This document shows, piece after piece, positions 1-10,787 of a DNA stretch of 20,000 bases. A program made the position numbers and the translations under genes. This stretch comes from Stramonita haemastoma (lineage: Eukaryota > Mollusca > Gastropoda > Neogastropoda > Muricidae). The notes beneath the pieces were generated by a model. That model saw only the letters and a program-made list of their open reading frames with translations. It searched no databases and was not told where the DNA came from. The first letter of the stretch is position 1, and each line of letters opens with the position of its first letter. The stretch spans positions 5,001 through 25,000 of the forward strand of contig JASPKP010000479.1 in NCBI GenBank assembly GCA_030674155.1. Reading direction: 5' to 3'.

Positions 1-235
1 TTCCGTGCGTTACACATCATTATTTAGCGCACGTAAAGAACCCACGGCAACAAAAGGGTTGTCTCTGGCAAAATTCTGTAGAAAAAAGCCACTCTGATAG
101 GAAACAAATACAATTGCAGACAGGAAAAAATGGGTAGGCGCTGCACTTGTGGCGACACGCTCTCCCCGGGAGAGCAGCCCGAATTTCACGCAGAGAAATC
201 TGCTGTGACATAAAGTGGTATAAAAAAAAATTTAA
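1..235 (+). mobile_element. SINE family D, 3' part
   Basis: This is a short non-autonomous retroelement cut by the left window edge. It runs from a block containing 'gcgcacgtaaagaaccc' through 'gtaggcgctgcactt' and 'gagagcagcccgaatttcac' to an A-rich tail after 'cataaagtggtata'. The same order of blocks recurs at 7248-7548 and, inverted, at 6664-6800, so it is a dispersed repeat and not unique DNA. The tRNA-like head lies outside the window. Open frames here are incidental. Bases 236-339, between this tail and the next SINE, are AT-rich and hold nothing I recognise. Confidence 0.8.
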
Positions 236-339
236 AACCGTTTTAGAAAGGCTACTATTTTGCTATACCTTTTATGTTGTTTGATACCTCCCTCTTATTC
301 TTGGATTAATTAACATATTAACCCTGTTTAAACAAACAT

Positions 340-702
340 ATTTATTTATTGTTATCTATTTATTTATTCTTTTATATCGAGGATAACAGAATAAGCAATC
401 ATATGCTTTTTTTTCATCCGGTCCCCGTGTGTATGCAGTTTTGTAAATATTGTCATCTGTTCCCACCGGCACACGATGGCCTACTCTTACGAAAAGCGGA
501 ACAGGATTTAACGTGTGCGCAAGATGTTCTGCGTGCGTTCGCACACGGGGCCTCGGTTTAAAGTCTCATCCGAAGGACTTTTGGGGAGAGTGGAGTCAGC
601 ACTGATGTTAACTCCAGGAGAAAAATTTCCTCGATCGGACTCGAACCCGGGTCGTCAAATTGTCAGCGCAATGTTCTGACCACTAGGCTACCCGTCCCCC
701 CA
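340..702 (-). mobile_element. SINE family A, near-complete, reverse strand
   Basis: Read on the minus strand, this element begins near 702 with a tRNA-like head: A box around 'tagcctagtggtcagaac' and B box 'gggttcgagtcc'. The body follows with 'ccttcggatgagactttaa' and 'gtgcgaacgcacgcagaac', and the tail contains 'gattgcttattctgttatcc' and a TAAA-type repeat. It matches 8118-8505 on the plus strand almost throughout. Possible short target-site duplications are 'aacaaacata' on the left and 'aaaaaacata' on the right. The tRNA-type promoter implies RNA polymerase III transcription, which is inferred from the family. It ends about 70 bp before the truncated R2-type LINE. Confidence 0.88.
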
Positions 703-769
703 AAAAACATAGAAACATCATTCTGTCCTGATCCAATATCTTGCTGTATCGGCACAATGTTAAAACCTG

Positions 770-1913
770 CCAAAAAGCAGTCCAGCAGAGCCAACAAGGG
801 CAATGGACAACATGGGAGAGTGCGCTCCAAAAAAGTCTCACCTGGAATGACATTTGGCACATGGCCCCTCTCAGGATCAGTTTCATTCTCAGATCCGCGT
901 ATGACCTGCTACCATCAAATGCAAACCTGGTGAAGTGGGGAAAAGCAGACGATCCTGCATGCCCCCTCTGCCGTGAAAAACAAACAGTGGAACATGTCCT
1001 CAGCTCATGCAAGGTAGCCTTAGCCCAAGGGAGGTACACATGGAGGCACAACCAGGTGCTGAAAGAGATTGTAGAAGCAGTCTGGTTCAGTACCTGCTCC
1101 ACAATTGGCAACATCAGGACACAAAAAGCTCCCGCAACCTTCTTCACGGCAGGAGGAAAAAACTCATGGCCACGAACATCAGTGCCATTCAGAACCTGCA
1201 AGCAGAGTCTGTTGGATGGAGCGGACGACTGGGTGTGCACTGCAGACCTCCCAGAATGGAATAATCACCCTGAGATCATCAGCAAGAGTGGTATGAGACC
1301 TGACATAGTAGTCAACTCCCACTCAACCAAGCAGCTGATCATGATAGAGCTGACTGTTCCATATGAGAACAGGATGGAGGCATCTCACGCCTACAAGACT
1401 GAAAAATATGCAGATCTGGCCAATAGCCTGAAGAAAGAAGGCTATCAGGTCAAAGTCCTTGCTGCAGAAGTCGGAGCCAGGGGGTTTGTTGGAGAATCTG
1501 CATACAACCTCATGAAACAGCTCTCGATTGCAGGGAAGGAAAAAACCAGAGCCCTGAAGGCCATGACAGAAGCAGCCGAGAGATGTTCAAGCTGGATCTG
1601 GTCAAGGAGGAACAAAAGTGAACTGCATAAGACCTAGATGACCCCATAATACCATAGGTGGCTAATCCCCCCCCCAAAAAAAAAAACAAACAACAAAAGT
1701 GTGCATATCCAGAGATCATGGATCCAATCCGAGTCAGAACTCATCACATACATAAAGGGGCAGCAGAGAGACATCCAGAGTCATGAACTGGATGTGGGCC
1801 GGCCTCCCTAGAGTGTAAGGAAGATTAAAGGCCCGAAACACTTGTTTGAAGGGGGCTTCTCCTCTGAGGACTCTCTGCTGCCATGCTCTAACGCGAGTTT
1901 CTTACCACTGATA
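770..1913 (+). mobile_element. R2-group LINE, 5'-truncated copy 1
   Basis: From 770 this segment is nearly identical to 4536-5677, apart from a few indels: one extra G near 1530, different C and A run lengths near 1670, and one extra A near 1890. It contains the 3' third of the element: the C-terminal coding region and a 3' UTR of about 275 bp ending in 'gagtttcttaccactg'. There is no poly-A tail. The full-length second copy starts immediately after it in the same orientation. The 5' end at 770 is a sharp break, as expected of incomplete reverse transcription. The flank at 703-769 is not recognised. Confidence 0.92.
771..1637 (+). pseudogene. C-terminal ORF of R2-group LINE: CCHC knuckle and restriction-like endonuclease
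   Basis: This open frame encodes the C-terminal part of an R2-group polyprotein. It opens without its own start and is fused to about ten codons of flanking DNA, the frame being open from 741. It contains the zinc knuckle CPLCREKQTVEHVLSSC. It then has a restriction-like endonuclease core: RPD (D codon 1302-1304), about 14 residues, then ELTVPYE with a downstream KTEKYADL stretch, matching the PD-(D/E)XK type of R2, NeSL and Hero elements. The frame continues past KQLSIAG to a basic end and a stop at 1635-1637. This copy keeps the true C-terminus that copy 2 loses by a one-base deletion. With no reverse transcriptase domain it cannot mobilise itself. Confidence 0.88.
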
Positions 1914-1927
1914 CATGGGTAAAACCA

Positions 1928-4069
1928 TTGACTTCCGGGAATAGGCTGGAGGACATCCGGGAAAGACCGGAGGACACTGGGAAAGACCAGAATGGGCTTT
2001 GTGGGCTAGCCCCCCACAGTGCCGTCAGTATGTGGCTACTAAGTCTCCAAAGAAAAAAATGCTCCCAGGATCCACCGAAAGGGGGAGAGAATGATGGATC
2101 CATCGGTGCTCAGATCACGGCCGCAAATTCAAAATGGACTATGGACACGGATATGGACAGAATGGAATATCCATGTGTCTGTGGAAGGAATTTTGCTTCA
2201 GCGCGAGGCATGAAGATCCATAGAACAAAGAAGGGATGTGAGAGGTCTCATCCGGATGGACAGCAGCGCACTGCATCAGCAGATAAGACGTTGGAAGACC
2301 AAGGCCAGGATTCAAACCACAGTGCCAAGGACAACCAAGCTGTCGACTCGGATGACGAACTTGCACAGGCCCTCGATGCCAGGCGCCAGAAGCTCAACCT
2401 GCCAAAAGCAAGTGCAACTGATGAGTGGCAGAAACTGGATAGAAAAATTGTCCAAAGACTCGAGACTCTGATAGGGAAAAGCACACTAGAACACAAACTA
2501 GCCACATATGGGGACATCATATACGCCACCTGTAGGGATACCTATGGAGTAAAACAGCCAAAAGAGAAAACGCCTCCAAAGAAATCCAGACGCCAAGAAG
2601 AGATAGACAGGATCAGGGTCACAAGGAAAAACCTCAGAAAGCAAATGAAAACTGCACTGCCAATTGAGAAACAAGGTTTGCAGAAACTTTGGAAAGATCT
2701 GAAAGCAAGACACAGTGCCCTCAGCAAAGCAGAAGCAGCGAGGAAGAAGAAGAGCAGAAAGAAGAAAACCTACGATCGCTTCTTCAAGGACCCCTTCCAG
2801 TTTGCCAGAACACTCTTTGAGCAACCAAAATCGGGAACCCTGAAAGTGGACAAAGATGTTCTTGAGCAGCATCTCAGGAAAACTTACTCTGGCCCACAGA
2901 GCAAAGCACCACTCAACATCCAAGGCTTGGTAACGCCAGCCGACCCTGAGAAACCCTTCAATGACAAGCCACCAACGCTGGAAGAAGTACAAAATGTGGT
3001 CAGCAAAGCCAGAGCCAAATCATCACCAGGGCCAAATGGAGTACCATACCAGCTGTACAAGAAATGTCCCAAAGTGCTGCAGTGGCTCCACAAGCTGCTG
3101 AGATCAGCATGGAGAAACAAGAAAATCAACAGTGAGTGGATGAAAGCTGATGGGGTGTACATCCCCAAAGAGCAAAACTCAAGTGACATTGGCCAGTTCA
3201 GACCAATATCCCTACTGAACGTTGAAGGCAAAATCTTCTTCTCTGTCATGGCAGCAAGGATGACCAAGTACCTCATGGAAAACAAGTACTTGGATGTGTC
3301 AGTCCAGAAAGGAGGCATCCCAGGCGTGTCCGGCTGTGTTGAACATGCCACAATGATTTGGGATGCAATCCAAAGAGCAAAAACAGAAAAGAAAGACCTG
3401 GATGTAGTGTGGCTTGATCTGGCAAATGCATATGGATCTGTACCCCACGAGATGATACAGCAGGCTCTCGAGATGTACCATGTGCCAGAGAGCATCCGCG
3501 ACATGCTCAAGATGTACTTCAACGGCTTCTCAATGCGGTTCTCTACCCAGGATTACACAACAACATGGATCAACCTGGAAGTGGGTATCGCAATGGGCTG
3601 TGCAATTTCTCCAATACTGTTTGTGTTGGCAATGGAAGTCATCTTGAAAGCAGCAACCAGGAACACAAGCCAAACGGACCTCGGTGATGGATACAAGATG
3701 CCCCCTCTCAAGGCCTTCATGGACGATACAACAGTGGTCTCATCCAAAGAAAGTGAGACACGGCATGTCTTGGAAAGACTGGACAACATTGTCGCCTCAG
3801 CAAGGATGAAATTCAAGCCCAAGAAATCACGGAGTCTGTCACTGAGAAAAGGGAAAGTAGCTGAATCCGTGGTCTTCAGTGTCGCCAACCAAGCTATTCC
3901 AACAGTCACAGAGGAACCTGTCAAGAGCCTTGGGAGGTGGTATGATGACACCCTGAAGGACACACAAAGAGCCAAAGAAACCAAAAAGATGGCGGAAGAA
4001 GGCTTGGAGACCATTGACCAGTGTGGTCTCCCTGGCAATACAAGGTGTGGTGTCTGCAGTTCATGCTGA
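1928..4069 (+). pseudogene. R2-group polyprotein, N-terminal part: zinc finger and reverse transcriptase
   Basis: Residue numbers count from the open frame at 1928, which begins at TTG. The first ATG codons are residue 35 (2030) and residue 72 (2141), and the true start is unclear. A CCHC-type zinc finger lies at C83, C85, H98 and C104, in the region that binds target DNA in R2-type proteins. A basic Lys/Arg-rich stretch follows at about 230-300. The reverse transcriptase has PISLLNVEGKIF, the block WLDLANAYGSVPH with catalytic D497, and FMDD with D599 and D600. It uses RNA as template at a nicked chromosomal target. The real frame is lost near 4038: a one-base deletion in 'ggcaatacaagg' shifts it, leaving about ten wrong residues before a stop at 4069. 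The continuation lies in the frame of the next entry. Confidence 0.88.
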
Positions 4070-5402
4070 TCCCAAAACTACTATGGCCGCTAATGATATA
4101 TGAGATCTGCACCAGCACGGTAGAGGCTATGGAAGCCAAAATCAACAAATTCACGAGGAAATGGCTTGGAGTTCCACCCTGTCTCACCGATATAGCGCTG
4201 TACTGTCGGCAAGCAAAATTAAAACTGCCACTGAAATCCATCCTAGAAGAATATAAAGCAGGAAAAATCAGACTTCAAAGCATGTTAGAGGACACAGACG
4301 ACAAGGTGGTAGAAGAAATCAAGCCCCTGCTGAAGACCGGCAGAAAATGGAAAGTCCAGGAGGTGATAAACTCTGCCAAAGAAAGTCTAAAGATCAGAGA
4401 GATAACAGGACACACACAGACCAACAGACAAGGACTAGGGTCAACAAAAACAGAATGGTGGTCAAAAGCAAAAGGAAAAGCCAAACGGGACATGGTCATT
4501 CAAGAAATGAGGAAAGAAGAAGACCAAAAGAGACTCCAAAAAGCAGTCCAGCAGAGCCAACAAGGGCAATGGACAACATGGGAGAGTGCGCTCCAAAAAA
4601 GTCTCACCTGGAATGACATTTGGCACATGGCCCCTCTCAGGATCAGTTTCATTCTCAGATCCGCGTATGACCTGCTACCATCAAATGCAAACCTGGTGAA
4701 GTGGGGAAAAGCAGACGATCCTGCATGCCCCCTCTGCCGTGAAAAACAAACAGTGGAACATGTCCTCAGCTCATGCAAGGTAGCCTTAGCCCAAGGGAGG
4801 TACACATGGAGGCACAACCAGGTGCTGAAAGAGATTGTAGAAGCAGTCTGGTTCAGTACCTGCTCCACAATTGGCAACATCAGGACACAAAAAGCTCCCG
4901 CAACCTTCTTCACGGCAGGAGGAAAAAACTCATGGCCACGAACATCAGTGCCATTCAGAACCTGCAAGCAGAGTCTGTTGGATGGAGCGGACGACTGGGT
5001 GTGCACTGCAGACCTCCCAGAATGGAATAATCACCCTGAGATCATCAGCAAGAGTGGTATGAGACCTGACATAGTAGTCAACTCCCACTCAACCAAGCAG
5101 CTGATCATGATAGAGCTGACTGTTCCATATGAGAACAGGATGGAGGCATCTCACGCCTACAAGACTGAAAAATATGCAGATCTGGCCAATAGCCTGAAGA
5201 AAGAAGGCTATCAGGTCAAAGTCCTTGCTGCAGAAGTCGGAGCCAGGGGGTTTGTTGGAGAATCTGCATACAACCTCATGAAACAGCTCTCGATTGCAGG
5301 AAGGAAAAAACCAGAGCCCTGAAGGCCATGACAGAAGCAGCCGAGAGATGTTCAAGCTGGATCTGGTCAAGGAGGAACAAAAGTGAACTGCATAAGACCT
5401 AG
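4039..5402 (+). pseudogene. R2-group polyprotein, C-terminal part after frameshift
   Basis: Here the polyprotein resumes after the deletion near 4038, in a frame open from 4021. Counting from 4021, it has an RT thumb/linker region with WLGVPPCLTDIALYCRQAKL, then the CCHC knuckle at C236, C239, H247 and C252. The restriction-like endonuclease has RPD (D350), E365 and the P-Y-E stretch ending at E371. These acidic residues fit the PD-(D/E)XK fold that nicks the target in R2-group elements. A second one-base deletion near 5300 ('caggaaggaaaa' against 'cagggaaggaaaa' in copy 1) ends the frame early at 5322. The ancestral stop corresponds to 5400-5402. With two frameshifts and otherwise intact domains, this looks like a young but inactive copy. 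Confidence 0.87.
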
Positions 5403-5677
5403 ATGACCCCATAATACCATAGGTGGCTAATCCCCCCCCCCAAAAAAAAAACAAACAACAAAAGTGTGCATATCCAGAGATCATGGATCCAATCCGAGTC
5501 AGAACTCATCACATACATAAAGGGGCAGCAGAGAGACATCCAGAGTCATGAACTGGATGTGGGCCGGCCTCCCTAGAGTGTAAGGAAGATTAAAGGCCCG
5601 AAACACTTGTTTGAAGGGGGCTTCTCCTCTGAGGACTCTCTGCTGCCATGCTCTACGCGAGTTTCTTACCACTGTAC

Positions 5678-5780
5678 CACACAATAATAATTATGTCGCT
5701 CACCTTTGAAACCCAATAGCTTTTGCCATACATGTACGTTTAAATAAACTAGCATCTTGTAAGGTACACCAGGCGACCCT
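5678..5780. other. 3' flank of R2-group LINE
   Basis: This short AT-rich segment starts 'taccacacaataataatta' and is absent after copy 1, so it is the DNA flanking the insertion. I see no gene in it. The 'cacaataata' here weakly resembles 'cacaatgtta' before copy 1 (752-761), but that is too short to call a target-site duplication. Confidence 0.4.
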
Positions 5781-5892
5781 TATCTATTTATTTATTCTTT
5801 ATATATTGAGTATAATGGAATAAACACGTATGTGGGTTTTTTTTTTAACATCCAGTCCCCGTGTGCATGCAGTTTTGTGAATGCTGTCGTCC
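5781..5892 (-). mobile_element. SINE family A, 3' tail fragment, reverse strand
   Basis: On the minus strand this reads 'caaaactgcatgcacacgg', 'gactggatgtt', an A-run, then 'gtgtttattcca' and an AATAAATAAATA tail. It is the last ~110 bp of SINE A, in the same orientation as 340-702. The head and body are missing, as expected of a 5'-truncated insertion. Its 'gggactggatgt' is closer to the LINE 3' region at 17911 than are the other copies. Confidence 0.8.
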
Positions 5893-6235
5893 ATGGGGGT
5901 TGTAAAAAAAAAGAAAAAAAGAAGACATTGGACTCGTGTTGTTCAGCTATCAAGCAAAGCAAGCAAGCCAAAAATGAAACAACAATTTCTCAACACCCTC
6001 CCGCCCTTACACCCCCCTCCCTTCCTTAAAAGACAAACTGACCCCCCCAAAAAAAAACACTGGACAACAAACGAAACCAAAGCTAAAACAAAAACAAAAA
6101 AACCTGCCCCCGAAATGCAAATTTCTAACGTGATCACATACAGTTCTGACGCCAGCACGTTATTTTCCCCTCCTTTCCTTGACAGAATACACGCTTATTT
6201 GATCTATGGAGTGATGTCACTTCCTCTGCCACCAC

Positions 6236-6267
<32 letters not shown>

Positions 6268-6663
6268 TTGGGTACTCCTCCCTTTTCACACTTTTTTTTT
6301 AAAAGGTGAGGGGGGGAGGGGGGGGGGGGGGGCGAGGGCGCAGGTACGTCAATACCAGCTTGCGTTTGTCATGACGTAGATTGTGATGATGGTGTCATCA
6401 ATCACCCAGCAACGAGCCACCACCACCAGTCCCTTTTTTTTTTTTTTTCGCGCCATCTTGGTGCGTGTCATCCCTCCTCCTCCATCCATCATTTCATCAG
6501 CTGGTTCGCAGCTCTTGAACAGGGGGGATGCCCTTACCTGTCAGGTTTGGATCACAGCTTAATGGGGGGTGGGGGTGGGGGGGGGGGGGCGATCCAATCA
6601 CTTTTTTTTTTTTTTGCTGCCTCATCTTTCAGTGACGCACCTGCCCCACTGTTTCCACGTCAC
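5893..6663. other. Gene-free region with low-complexity tracts and CRE-like motifs
   Basis: No gene is supported. The region holds A-rich tracts, a CT repeat at about 6236-6262, a G-run at about 6308-6334, T-runs at 6426-6448 and 6602-6615, and a G-rich tract at 6562-6589. Between them is more complex sequence with ACGT-core motifs ('gtacgtca' near 6343, 'tgacgtag' near 6372) and 'gcgccatcttgg' near 6451, which resembles a YY1-type site. These could be promoter elements or part of an uncharacterised repeat (see the similar stretch near 12440). Confidence 0.4.
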
Positions 6664-7110
6664 TCTTTATTTTATTTTTTTATTTTTTTTATTTTATACC
6701 ACTTTATGTCACAGCAGATTTCTCTGCGTGAAATTCGGGCTGCTCTCTCTCCCCAGGGAGAGCGCGTCGCCACAAGTGCAGCGCCTACCCATTATTTTTT
6801 TCCCCTCAGGGATGGTGTCTAAACACACCTGTGTGCATGTTGGTTTTTTTTTATATAATAATTTTGTCATCCGCTCCTACCGGCACACGATGGACTGCTC
6901 TTCCGAAAGGCGGAACGGGATTTTAACGTGTGCGCAAGATGTTCTGCGTGCGTTCGCACACGGGACCTCGGTTTATCGTCTCATCCGAATGACTTTGACA
7001 TTCAGTTTGATTTTTTCGTCAAACTGGGAAGAAAGGGCGAGCTGGGTACGAACCCAGAAACTCGCGGTTTACATAATGGCAGGCGAACGTTCTAACCATC
7101 CTGCCACCGT
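6664..7110 (-). mobile_element. Mosaic SINE: A-like centre with D tail, reverse strand
   Basis: On the minus strand the element starts near 7110 with a tRNA-like head containing 'ggatggttagaacg' (A box) and 'gggttcgtaccc' (B box). The centre, including 'cattcggatgagacgataaa' and 'gtgcgaacgcacgcagaac', is shared with SINE A. The 3' part ('gtaggcgctgcacttgtgg' through 'cataaagtggta') is the D tail seen at 1-235 and 7248-7548, ending in an A/T-rich tail at 6664-6696. The head differs from that of SINE A. The element therefore combines modules of two families. Its head faces the head side of the next SINE, forming an inverted pair. Confidence 0.82.
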
Positions 7111-7139
7111 CCTGTCGATCCGATCCTTACCACCCCCAG

Positions 7140-7548
7140 CCCTACATCGGCTGATCGTGTCCAATCAGCTTCAGGACTGGAAGTTCTCAGGAAGCTTATT
7201 CGTGATAGGCTGCTGTGAGGCCGTCAACCAGAGTGGTGGTCTGGGCGCTAGTCTTTCGGATGAGACGATAAACTCGAGGTCCCGTGTGTTGCACATCGTT
7301 ATTTAGCGCAGGTGAAAGAACCCACGGCAACAAGAGGGTTATCCGTGGCAAAATTCTGTAGAAGAAAAAAAACACTCTGATAGGGAAACAAAATACAGTT
7401 GCAGACAGGGGGAAAAAATGGGTAGGCGCTGCACTTGAGGCGACACGCTTTCCCCGGGGAGAGCAGCCCGAATTTCATGCAGAGAAATCTGTTGTGACAT
7501 AAAGTGGTATAAATAAATAAATAAATAAAAAATAAATAAATAAATAAG
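7140..7548 (+). mobile_element. SINE family D, long copy
   Basis: The recognisable part begins around 'gtgaggccgtcaaccagag' (7216-7234) and 'ctgggcgctagtctttcgg', followed by 'gatgagacgataaac', the 'acccacggcaaca' block and the D tail, ending in an AAAT repeat at 7512-7547. I do not see a clear A box or B box upstream, so the 5' boundary at about 7140 is a guess. The last ~120 bp is an inverted match to 6690-6810. Confidence 0.8.
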
Positions 7549-8117
7549 GGCCCTGCACTGCTTCTGGGTCACGTTAGAAGTGTTCTTGGGTGTGATATAC
7601 GGGACACCACCTACAATGCCCCTCCCTGCTGATGACAATGTTTAGCTAAGTGGCAGGGCCAGAAAGTGTGAAAATCCACCTGGGATAGTGACAACCATGA
7701 CGTCTCTCCAACCACCGTTACACCCGTACATCCTCAGGCCCTGAAGGCCGTGACATCAACTCGCAACATGCATAGGAATGTGTGGGAAACCCAAATTGAG
7801 GTCACCATGTCACCAGTGTCACAATAGCCAGCAGATCATGGTGGCTGATAATCATTATGCAAAAAAAAAAAAGACATGTGCTTGCTTTCGTTTCCTCCCC
7901 CCCCCCCCCTTTTTTTTTTGTAAGCACATTCTTGTTCATTTCCTTGTTTCGTGTTTTCTGTATTCATGAAGACTCTGGCGTTGAAAATGAATATTCAGAG
8001 GTAGGTAGAGCCCGCTGTAAACACGTTATGGACACTTGGCATTTATGGAACAACATGAAGACATGGCGGAGGCTATGATGACTCGACCTACTGTAGACCT
8101 GTTCCCATGCTATCCAT
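7549..8117. other. Gene-free region
   Basis: No coding or RNA gene is recognised. The sequence is of mixed composition, with an A-run at 7860-7872 and a C-then-T homopolymer pair at 7897-7919. It may be unique intergenic or intronic DNA. Open frames reading through the homopolymers are not credible genes. Confidence 0.4.
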
Positions 8118-8505
8118 GGGGGGCGGATAGCCTAGTGGTCAGAACATTGCGCTGGCAATTTGAAGACCCGGGTTCGAGTCCGGTCGAGGAAATTTTCTTC
8201 CTGGAGTTAACATCAGTGCTGACTCCACTCTCCCCAAAAGTCCTTCGGATGAGACTTTAAACCGAGGCCCCGTGTGCGAACGCACGCAGAACATCTTGCG
8301 CAAACGTTAAATCCTGTTCCGCTTTTCGTAAGAGTAGGCCATCGTGTGCCGGTGGGAACAGATGACAATATTTACAAAACTGCATACACACGGGGACCGG
8401 ATGAAAAAAAGCATATGATTGCTTATTCTGTTATCCTCGATATAAAAGAATAAATAAATATAAAAGAATAAATAAATAAATAAATAAATAAATAGATAAA
8501 TAAAA
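8118..8505 (+). mobile_element. SINE family A, near-complete, plus strand
   Basis: This is the most complete plus-strand copy. The tRNA-like head has an A box at about 8126-8145 ('gatagcctagtggtcagaac') and B box 'gggttcgagtcc' near 8170. The body has 'ccttcggatgagactttaa' and 'gtaggccatcgtgtgccgg'. The tail (8392-8452) has 'gaccggatg', an A-run, 'gattgcttattctgttatcc' and 'aagaataaa'. It ends in a TAAA repeat to about 8503. The tail resembles the 3' region of the intact LINE at 17911-17962, so that LINE or a relative is the likely source of its reverse transcriptase. The whole copy is an inverted match to 340-702. Confidence 0.9.
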
Positions 8506-9564
<1,059 letters not shown>

Positions 9565-10114
9565 CACTGAAATTTCTAGCTCAGAATTTCCAGAAGGTAG
9601 AGATGCTATTTATTCTGGAGGAGCCCCCCCGGCATTCCTACAAGGTTAAAAAAAAAAAGACCCATGAACAATCCACTGACAACTAGTCTTCAGTCACGAG
9701 GAACATCGACATGCGTTTCGTTTGCCATCAGGGAAATAGGAGGCCTGGGAGCCTAGCGGTTAGAACTGTGAATGTATGATCAGTTGGCACAAGCGATGTT
9801 TATTTCAAAGCATCATTAGAAGTAGATGAAAAGTGTTACATGTTGCATCTAAGTTGTTTAATAACACATGAAACACGGTTTGACCTAAGCAACAATCCTC
9901 GAAAGTTATCAATACAGCAATATGGTTAATGATTTATCAACAGCTAACTAACATTTCAGTAAAATGAACACTTGAAGGATAAGTGAACACAGCCTATAAA
10001 CGAGGACCACTCATAAGCCGTTATCGTAATACACAAAAAGTTAAAAACGCTTTTAATGTTAATATGAGAAATTGAACTGAATTAGTAGGCAGACATTGAT
10101 TTTAAAAACTGAAT
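9565..10114. other. AT-rich gene-free region with a possible SINE head remnant
   Basis: No gene is recognised. At about 9745-9770 'gagcctagcggttagaactg' resembles the A-box end of a tRNA-derived SINE head, but no B box follows, so it is at most a fragment. The rest is AT-rich single-copy-looking DNA. Confidence 0.4.
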
Positions 10115-10292
10115 AGTTAAGTTAAAGTCTGTCCCGAGCCTAAGGCTCATCAGGCCAGTGCTTATCCCGGTTTCTGTGGCGTTATGCGACCGAGAGTCAT
10201 AGACTCCCCCCCCCCTGGATAGGACTCCAGTCTATCGCAGGGTTAACCCCCAACACAAGGTTGGTACCCCTTTTACACCTGGGTGGGGTGAG
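10115..10292 (-). mobile_element. SINE family C, 5'-truncated, reverse strand
   Basis: On the minus strand this runs from 'ctcaccccacccaggtgtaa' through 'ggggttaaccctgcgataga' and 'cgtaagcgcc'-type variants of the C core to 'ctcgggacagactttaact'. It matches the 3' two thirds of the complete copy at 11799-12087. The tRNA-like head is absent. The last copies of the TTAAC tail unit lie at 10115-10127. Confidence 0.88.
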
Positions 10293-10720
10293 AGTGACAT
10301 TTCAACACAAGCTATTCCCACAAATGATCTTGGTAAATAAATATATTTTTCTTTCGTCAATAAAGTTAGGACCATCAAAGACGTGATGAAGTTGCCCTCC
10401 TAGTTCACAGAGATCACACTCTGACACAAAGTCTTCACTGAAGGCACGGTTCCGAACACACTGCTGCGAGATCTGGTTCAGGAGATTTATCCAGCCCCCT
10501 GGAGCTCCCCGAAGTCGGAATGCAGCTACCTTAATTAATGGTGGGCAAAAGGCTGAATGCAGAAAGTATCACCATTACCTAGGAGCTGTCGCCGAGGGAC
10601 GAAGTTAACCCCAATCACTTCGAAGTAACACTGGTTCTGACTCTTTCCCCATAAAGTATTTTAAGAAAGATTATAAATCCAGGTTTCGCGTGTGTTGAAC
10701 GCGTGTAAAACATTTTACAG

Positions 10721-10723
<3 letters not shown>
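10293..10723. other. Unassigned region with a weak exon-like minus-strand frame
   Basis: No gene can be supported. On the minus strand a stop-free stretch of about 88 codons runs from 10568 to 10302, with a possible splice acceptor ('tttctgcattcag') near its 5' end. I do not recognise the predicted peptide, and a frame of this length is expected by chance in 20 kb. The rest is mixed-composition DNA leading into the CA repeat. Confidence 0.3.

Positions 10724-10787
<64 letters not shown>

Larger units (their letters stand above)
1914..5677 (+). mobile_element. R2-group LINE, full-length copy 2
   Basis: This element of about 3.76 kb has a short 5' UTR, one broken polyprotein frame and a 3' UTR of about 275 bp without a poly-A tail. 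The 3' boundary is set by comparison with copy 1: identity stops at 'gtttcttaccactg' (about 5674-5677). The 5' boundary is taken as the first base after copy 1, so it is an inference. The length fits the R2 group (roughly 3.5-5 kb). The domain order is N-terminal zinc finger, reverse transcriptase, CCHC knuckle, restriction-like endonuclease, which is the established layout of that group. The clade within it (R2, Hero, NeSL) is not settled. Near 1945-1989 the 5' UTR holds two imperfect copies of a ~20-bp unit containing 'ggaggaca' and 'gggaaagacc'. Confidence 0.88.

Noticed and set aside
683..1240. Minus-strand protein of 185 aa
   Set aside because: It is the antisense shadow of the R2-type coding region. 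The same shadow appears opposite 4500-5006 and has no recognisable domain.
2498..2992. Minus-strand frames within the R2-type polyprotein
   Set aside because: They are antisense to the conserved RT/zinc-finger frame.
5881..6309. Lys/Pro-rich 142-aa ORF
   Set aside because: Low-complexity translation of A-, C- and CT-tracts.
6569..7306. Plus-strand ORF of 245 aa
   Set aside because: It reads through a G-run, T-run and a reverse SINE. There are no protein features, and it changes identity at repeat boundaries.
10302..10568. Minus-strand exon of about 88 codons
   Set aside because: No family is recognised, there is no convincing donor site, and open stretches of this length are expected by chance on six frames of 20 kb.
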